The position numbers and the translations under genes are program-made. Of a stretch of DNA of 20,193 nt, positions 15,824 to 20,193 are shown piece after piece (within the stretch, counting starts at the first letter, position 1; every line of letters begins with the position of its first letter). The DNA comes from Marinilabiliales bacterium (lineage in GTDB: Bacteria > Bacteroidota > Bacteroidia > Bacteroidales > F082): contig PKSW01000186.1 in the NCBI GenBank assembly GCA_002869465.1, positions 1 through 20,193 of the forward strand, written 5' to 3'. The notes beneath the pieces are model-generated. The model made no database searches and was not told the DNA's origin. It was given only the letters and a program-made list of their open reading frames with translations.

Positions 15824-16948
15824 TTATTGGGTGAGCATTACCGGCATAATCAACATCAGGATATCTTCATTTCCGCTGGTTTCTTCCGGAACCAGTATTC
15901 CTGCCCTGTTGGGTGCTGACATTTCCAATACTACATTATCCACATCCATAGTGGCCATCATTTCCTGCATGAACCTGGAGTTGAAGCCAATTTCTATATC
16001 ATCGCCTTCATAACTGCATGTCAGACGCTCTTTCGCTTCACTTGAAAAATCGAGGTCTTCTGCTGTTAGTACCAGTTCTTTGCCAGAGATTTTAAACCTG
16101 ACCTGGTGGGTTGATTTACTACCAAAAATAGCCACACGGCGCAAAGCATTCAGCAAACTTTTCCTGTCGACCGTAAGTTTAAATGGATTTTGTGTTGGAA
16201 TAACCGCTTCATAATTTGGGTATTTGCCATCAATCAATCTGCAAATCAAAGTGATATCCTCAAATTCCATGACAGCGTTTGAATCGTTGTATTCCAGTTT
16301 AACATCTACATCTTCATCATCTGGCATTACATTTTTCAGGTGATTCAAAGGTTTCTTTGGCAGAATAAACGAAGCTGTTTCTTCTGTTTTCACATCATTT
16401 CTCCTATACCTGACCAGTTTATGCGCATCGGTAGCTACAAAAGTGATGTTATTTTTGCTGATCTCACACAACACCCCTGACATAACAGGTCGTAATTCAT
16501 CATTTCCAGTAGCAAACAGGGTTTTATTGAAAGCATTTACCAGCAATGATCCGTTTAATTGCAGGAATTGCATATTCTCGAGTGAAGGCACCGTGGGAAA
16601 TTCATCACTGCGATGACCTACCAGTTTATATTTTCCTTCGCCTGCGAACAGTTCAACGCCCAGGTTTTCCATATTCACTGAAATTGTAACAGGAAGTTCT
16701 GAAAATGTTTTCATGATATCCAACAGCATCTTTGCAGGAATGGCAACGATGCCAGGGCTATCAGCTTTATCGGGCTTTAATTCAACGGATATAGTAGTTT
16801 CAAGATCAGATGCGGTGATACGCAATTTGTCTTCAGTAAGTTCAAAAAGAAAATCCTCCAGTATGGGTAAAGTAGAACTTGTACTTAAAACACCACTTAT
16901 CTTTTGTAAGCTTCTTAACAAGGCTGTACTTGATACAATAAACTTCAT
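15824..16948 (-). CDS. dnaN: DNA polymerase III sliding clamp (beta subunit)
   Basis: This 374-residue ring-forming clamp tethers polymerase III and repair factors to DNA. It acts as a dimer of three similar folds (about residues 1-120, 121-245 and 246-374). Typical segments are the N-terminal MKFIVSSTALLRSLQKISGVL with TLPILEDFLFE, GHRSDEFPTVPS in the first domain, FVATDAHKLVRYRR in the middle, and the end LIMPVMLTQ, which takes the place of the usual MPMR-type C-terminus lining the partner-binding pocket. Length matches the family (366-378). It is alone on its strand, 183 bases from the divergent VWA gene, and not next to dnaA or recF, so it is not in the classic origin operon. An AAGGA lies too far (about 20 bases) from the ATG to be a normal Shine-Dalgarno. 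Confidence 0.96.
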   Translation of the reverse strand: MKFIVSSTALLRSLQKISGVLSTSSTLPILEDFLFELTEDKLRITASDLETTISVELKPDKADSPGIVAIPAKMLLDIMKTFSELPVTISVNMENLGVELFAGEGKYKLVGHRSDEFPTVPSLENMQFLQLNGSLLVNAFNKTLFATGNDELRPVMSGVLCEISKNNITFVATDAHKLVRYRRNDVKTEETASFILPKKPLNHLKNVMPDDEDVDVKLEYNDSNAVMEFEDITLICRLIDGKYPNYEAVIPTQNPFKLTVDRKSLLNALRRVAIFGSKSTHQVRFKISGKELVLTAEDLDFSSEAKERLTCSYEGDDIEIGFNSRFMQEMMATMDVDNVVLEMSAPNRAGILVPEETSGNEDILMLIMPVMLTQ

Positions 16949-17131
16949 AATAATTCAGGTTATAATTCCTTCTAATTTAAATGATCTAAGGGGAGTAAAA
17001 ATAACAAAATAATCCGAACACTTCATGCGGGTTCCTTATAAATTATTCACATCTGATTCAATGAAACATAATTGATTATGAGTCACATCCAAGTCATCAT
17101 CTTAATAAACTTAATTTGAAGGGCTACTTCC

Positions 17132-19270
17132 ATGCTCTATTATCATTTACAAGTATATTTGCAGCTTAAAATTAGTGTATTGTTTTCTGACCTGATCATA
17201 TCGTATTCATATGGATTTATCGTACTGGCGATATTAGCAGGATTACTATACGCGGGTATTTTGTATGTTAGAAACAAGAGAAATAAAATAGGCCGCTTCT
17301 GGACTACTATTTTATTTATTATCAGATTCTTGTCTGTTTTTTTATTGGCCACATTGCTGTTATCTCCCTACTTCAAAACCAATGAAAAGTTTGTTGAAAA
17401 ACCTATCGTAGTTTTGGGCTACGACAATTCCCAATCGATAGTTCTTGGAAGGGATTCGGCTTTTTACAAAACAACATTTTCGCAACAATGGCAAAACATT
17501 CCATCCTTAATCGGTGAAGATTATAATTCTGAAGCCTATTTGTTTGGCTCACAAGTCAGAAAATCAGATGCTCCCGATAACTCAGATGCCTCATCAGACT
17601 ACAGTGAGTTTATTGCGCACGTAAAGAACGAGTATAAAGGTATGAACCTGGGTGCTGTTGTGCTGGCCGGCGATGGAATTTACAACCAGGGTGTTGAGCC
17701 GCTGTTTACTGCTTCAGGGCTTTCCGTGCCCATCTACACCATTGCCCTGGGTGATACTGTGGCAATAAAAGATATCAAAATAACAGATGTAAGGTATAAT
17801 AGCCTGGTTTACAAAGATGACATTTTTCCTTTGGAAATCAGTGTTTCTGCAGATATGCTCAAAGGAGAACAGGCCGAACTTGTAGTCTCTGCATTTGGAG
17901 AAAGCCCACAGAAAAAAAGGATCAATATTGATGATCATGATTTCACCGCCAGCTATGAATTCAAATTACTGGCAAAGAAAACCGGAAAGCACCATATAAA
18001 GATCGATATTTTACTAAATGAGGAAGAGTTGAACAAATCGAACAATCATTCCAGCATTTTTGTTGAAATATTTAATGATGCGCAAAAGATACTTATCCTG
18101 GCATATAGTCCGCACCCCGATGTTTCAGCCATACATCAATCGCTCAAATCATTTCAGCAATACGAAACGGATATTAAATACATAAAAGACTTCAATACGG
18201 TTAAAGTAAAAGATTATAACCTGGTTATTTTACATCAGATACCCTCTGTATTCCAGCGTGCTGATCAACTGATGAATGAAATTAGAGACCTTGAAATGCC
18301 GGTGCTTTATATTATTGGAAAGCATAGTTCACTACCAGTTTTCAACCAGCAGTTTAATGGAATGGATATCCTTACCACAATTGGAAAGTATGAAGAAACA
18401 AGACCGGATGTGAATTCTTTGTTTAAAAGGTTTTCATATGACATTGAATACGCTTCCCAATTGGAAAATTTTCCTCCACTTATTTCACCTCTGGGAAATT
18501 ATGTAGTATCACAAAACGCTGAGGTGTTTGCCTATCAGCGAATCAATGGTATTTCAACCGATTTTCCGCTGATCGTATTTTATGATAAATCAGGCGTAAA
18601 AAGTGGTGCTATTGCAGGTGAAGGTATCTGGATGTGGCGAATCCACAATTATTTGAATAACGGAAGCTTTGAAGCCTTCAACAATTTTATAAGCAAATCC
18701 ATCCAATATTTATCAGTAAAAAAAGACAAACGCTTTTTTAAAGTTAATACGAAAAATGAATACACACGCTCCGAGAATGTAATTATTAACGCGGAATTGT
18801 ATAATGATTCTTACGAAGCTGTTAACGATGCGGAAGTAAGCCTGCGTTTGACTGATGAAAATGGACAGCAGTTCAATTATTTATTTACACCTGAGGGTGA
18901 TATTTATTCGTTGGATTTAAAACAGCTTGATGTCGGCGTTTACAGTTATTTTGCAAAAACACAACTTGGTAACGAACAGTATGAAGCCAATGGAGAATTT
19001 ATTGTAAGCGGGCAATCATTTGAAAGCCGGGATCTTCAGGCAGATCATGCATTGCTTTATCGGTTGGCCAATTCGGGCAACGGGAAAATGCTCTATCCGG
19101 ACGAAATTACAGAATTACCTTCATTACTGACCGAAAACAATGCGCTCAAGAAGCGCACTTACTTCGAGGAGAAACTTAGCGGACTGAATACCATACCGTT
19201 AATTTTAATCATTATTCTTTTTTTACTATCTCTGGAATGGTTCCTCCGTAAATATTTCGGTAGTTATTAA
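17132..19270 (+). CDS. Membrane-anchored VWA-like protein (Bacteroidota, function unknown)
   Basis: The 712-residue protein has two N-terminal membrane helices (about 28-46 and 57-79) and one C-terminal helix (about 688-705), so a large domain lies between membrane anchors. Directly after the second helix comes a von Willebrand A-like domain with a DxSxS metal-site motif (Asp98-Ser100-Ser102 in DNSQSI) and a GDG at 180-182. A section at about 325-415 (KILILAYSPHPDVSAIHQSL, YNLVILHQIPS) resembles the Rossmann-like glutamine-amidotransferase-type domains often joined to such VWA proteins, without visible catalytic residues. A beta-rich segment (about 555-660) follows. A perfect -7 box sits inside the first codons, so translation may really begin at TTG 17180 (MFSDLIISYSYGF...). 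The protease gene starts 11 bases downstream. Metal-dependent binding or scaffolding is likely; partner unknown. Confidence 0.75.
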   Translation: MLYYHLQVYLQLKISVLFSDLIISYSYGFIVLAILAGLLYAGILYVRNKRNKIGRFWTTILFIIRFLSVFLLATLLLSPYFKTNEKFVEKPIVVLGYDNSQSIVLGRDSAFYKTTFSQQWQNIPSLIGEDYNSEAYLFGSQVRKSDAPDNSDASSDYSEFIAHVKNEYKGMNLGAVVLAGDGIYNQGVEPLFTASGLSVPIYTIALGDTVAIKDIKITDVRYNSLVYKDDIFPLEISVSADMLKGEQAELVVSAFGESPQKKRINIDDHDFTASYEFKLLAKKTGKHHIKIDILLNEEELNKSNNHSSIFVEIFNDAQKILILAYSPHPDVSAIHQSLKSFQQYETDIKYIKDFNTVKVKDYNLVILHQIPSVFQRADQLMNEIRDLEMPVLYIIGKHSSLPVFNQQFNGMDILTTIGKYEETRPDVNSLFKRFSYDIEYASQLENFPPLISPLGNYVVSQNAEVFAYQRINGISTDFPLIVFYDKSGVKSGAIAGEGIWMWRIHNYLNNGSFEAFNNFISKSIQYLSVKKDKRFFKVNTKNEYTRSENVIINAELYNDSYEAVNDAEVSLRLTDENGQQFNYLFTPEGDIYSLDLKQLDVGVYSYFAKTQLGNEQYEANGEFIVSGQSFESRDLQADHALLYRLANSGNGKMLYPDEITELPSLLTENNALKKRTYFEEKLSGLNTIPLILIIILFLLSLEWFLRKYFGSY
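17154..17161 (+). promoter_or_regulatory. Candidate -7 promoter box inside the VWA gene's 5-prime end
   Basis: TATATTTG is an exact TAnnTTTG match at codons 8-10 of the longest frame. If it is the promoter, transcription begins near 17168 and the first start left in frame is TTG at 17180. No -33 TTTG is present at 19-21 bases, so the match could be fortuitous. Confidence 0.4.
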
Positions 19271-19281
19271 AATTGCAAACA

Positions 19282-20193
19282 ATGGAAAATACTATATTCT
19301 GGATTATTATCGCCATTGTATTATTCGATTTTATTTTCGAGAAAGTTCTCGATTACCTGAATTTTACGCATCTGAAAGAAACAATTCCTGCTGAATTGAA
19401 AGGGATTTATGATGAAGATTCATACAGCAAATCACAACAATATGAAAAGGTGAGTTTACGCTTCTCACTGGTTACCAGTAGTTTCTCATTCATCCTGATC
19501 TTGCTCATGCTTTTTATAGGAGGCTTTGGCTGGCTTGATGAATGGGTGAGATCTGTAAGTGAGAATATCTATTTAAGAACACTCCTGTTTTTTGGCGTTT
19601 TAGGACTGGCTTTCGACCTTATTTCACTGCCATTCCAGATATATGCCACATTTGTGATTGAGGAACGATTCGGATTTAATAAAACAACCCCGGGTACTTT
19701 TATAATTGATAAACTCAAATCATGGTTATTGAGTATTGTTATCGGAGGTGGCATTTTGCTATTTGTTCTTTGGGCATGGCTGGCAACCGGAAATTGGTTT
19801 TGGGTCATCGTGATGGGCGGATTAAGTGTTTTTATGATTTTCATGGCTATGTTTTATACCCAATTGATCGTTCCTCTTTTTAATAAGCAAACACCACTGC
19901 AGGATGGTGAGCTGAAAACCGCCATCCTTGAATTTGCTACCCAAACCGGATTTAAACTGGACAATGTTTATGTGATTGACGGTTCAAAACGGAGCACCAA
20001 AGCCAACGCCTATTTTAGTGGATTGGGGCCAAAGAAAAGGATCGTATTGTATGATACACTGATAAATGATCTGGAAACAGAAGAAATCGTTAGCGTTCTG
20101 GCACATGAAATTGGTCACTACAAGAAGAACCACATTGTGAAAGGATTGATCATGTCGCTAGTTCAAAGTGCTTTCATGATCTGGCTACTGTGG
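19282..20193 (+). CDS. M48-family zinc metalloprotease, Ste24/CAAX-protease-like (cut by window edge)
   Basis: The ATG at 19282 opens a frame that runs off the window after 304 codons. The protein has several membrane helices (MENTIFWIIIAIVLFDFIF at the start; further ones near residues 68-85, 97-120, 150-172 and 175-196). It contains FVIEERFGFNKTTP and IVPLFNKQTPL, which are typical of the Ste24 family. The HExxH zinc-binding site is HEIGH, His275-Glu276-His279, and is preceded by KANAYFSGLG. In eukaryotes Ste24 clips prenylated proteins; in bacteria these proteases act on membrane proteins and are linked to envelope quality control, with substrates mostly unknown. It is 11 bases behind the VWA gene, very likely the same transcript. 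The third zinc ligand lies beyond the window. Confidence 0.92.
   Translation, partial: MENTIFWIIIAIVLFDFIFEKVLDYLNFTHLKETIPAELKGIYDEDSYSKSQQYEKVSLRFSLVTSSFSFILILLMLFIGGFGWLDEWVRSVSENIYLRTLLFFGVLGLAFDLISLPFQIYATFVIEERFGFNKTTPGTFIIDKLKSWLLSIVIGGGILLFVLWAWLATGNWFWVIVMGGLSVFMIFMAMFYTQLIVPLFNKQTPLQDGELKTAILEFATQTGFKLDNVYVIDGSKRSTKANAYFSGLGPKKRIVLYDTLINDLETEEIVSVLAHEIGHYKKNHIVKGLIMSLVQSAFMIWLLW

Noticed and set aside
15824..16948. dnaN as a marker of the replication origin
   Set aside because: No dnaA, recF or DnaA-box cluster is visible in the flanks, and dnaN is often separate from dnaA in Bacteroidota.
1..20193. CRISPR array, tRNA or rRNA genes, insertion sequences, prophage or a clustered defence system
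   Set aside because: By reading I found no spaced direct repeats, no cloverleaf or rRNA-like stretch, no transposase, integrase or phage gene, and no run of unknown genes. Nearly all coding space is assigned to recognisable chromosomal families.

Overview
The window is a stretch of chromosome from a member of the Bacteroidota, probably a free-living Bacteroidales or Marinilabiliales-type organism. I read this from four things. One secreted protein carries a type IX secretion (T9SS) C-terminal sorting domain. Several genes are preceded by the phylum's -7 promoter box TAnnTTTG, and most lack Shine-Dalgarno sequences. Base composition is AT-leaning. The housekeeping proteins (GyrA, DnaN, LigA) look like Bacteroidota versions. 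I saw no insertion sequence, prophage, CRISPR array, tRNA or rRNA.

Layout. Positions 1-345 (minus) hold the N-terminus of the transcription accessory protein Tex. After a 323-base spacer, 669-860 (plus) is a CspA-type cold-shock protein with a clear intrinsic terminator. Positions 1016-4789 (minus) hold gyrA followed by a secreted TPR protein. Positions 5042-7897 (plus) encode an envelope pair: a TolB-like beta-propeller lipoprotein and an FG-GAP/VCBS propeller exported by T9SS. Positions 7907-13345 (plus) form a tight string: a ProX-type prolyl-tRNA editing protein, arginine deiminase (arcA), an Alg9-like GT-C membrane glycosyltransferase that starts at TTG, and NAD-dependent DNA ligase (ligA), which overlaps the glycosyltransferase by 8 bases. 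Positions 13378-16948 (minus) hold dnaN, a PatB/MalY-type C-S lyase, a membrane-anchored SRPBCC-GyrI fusion, and a 48-residue single-pass membrane protein that is easy to miss. Positions 17132-20193 (plus) hold a membrane-anchored VWA protein and the start of a Ste24-like M48 protease, cut by the window edge.

How it works together. Most genes are core functions: replication and repair (gyrA, dnaN, ligA), transcription (tex), translation fidelity (ProX) and cold adaptation (csp). Envelope or accessory genes are interspersed. I do not see a coherent new defence or mobile system. The most useful leads are the short membrane ORF at 13378-13524, the start-site problems around promoter boxes (17132 versus 17180; 14579 versus 14522), three identical TATATTTG boxes, and an AT-only perfect inverted repeat between gyrA and the TPR gene.
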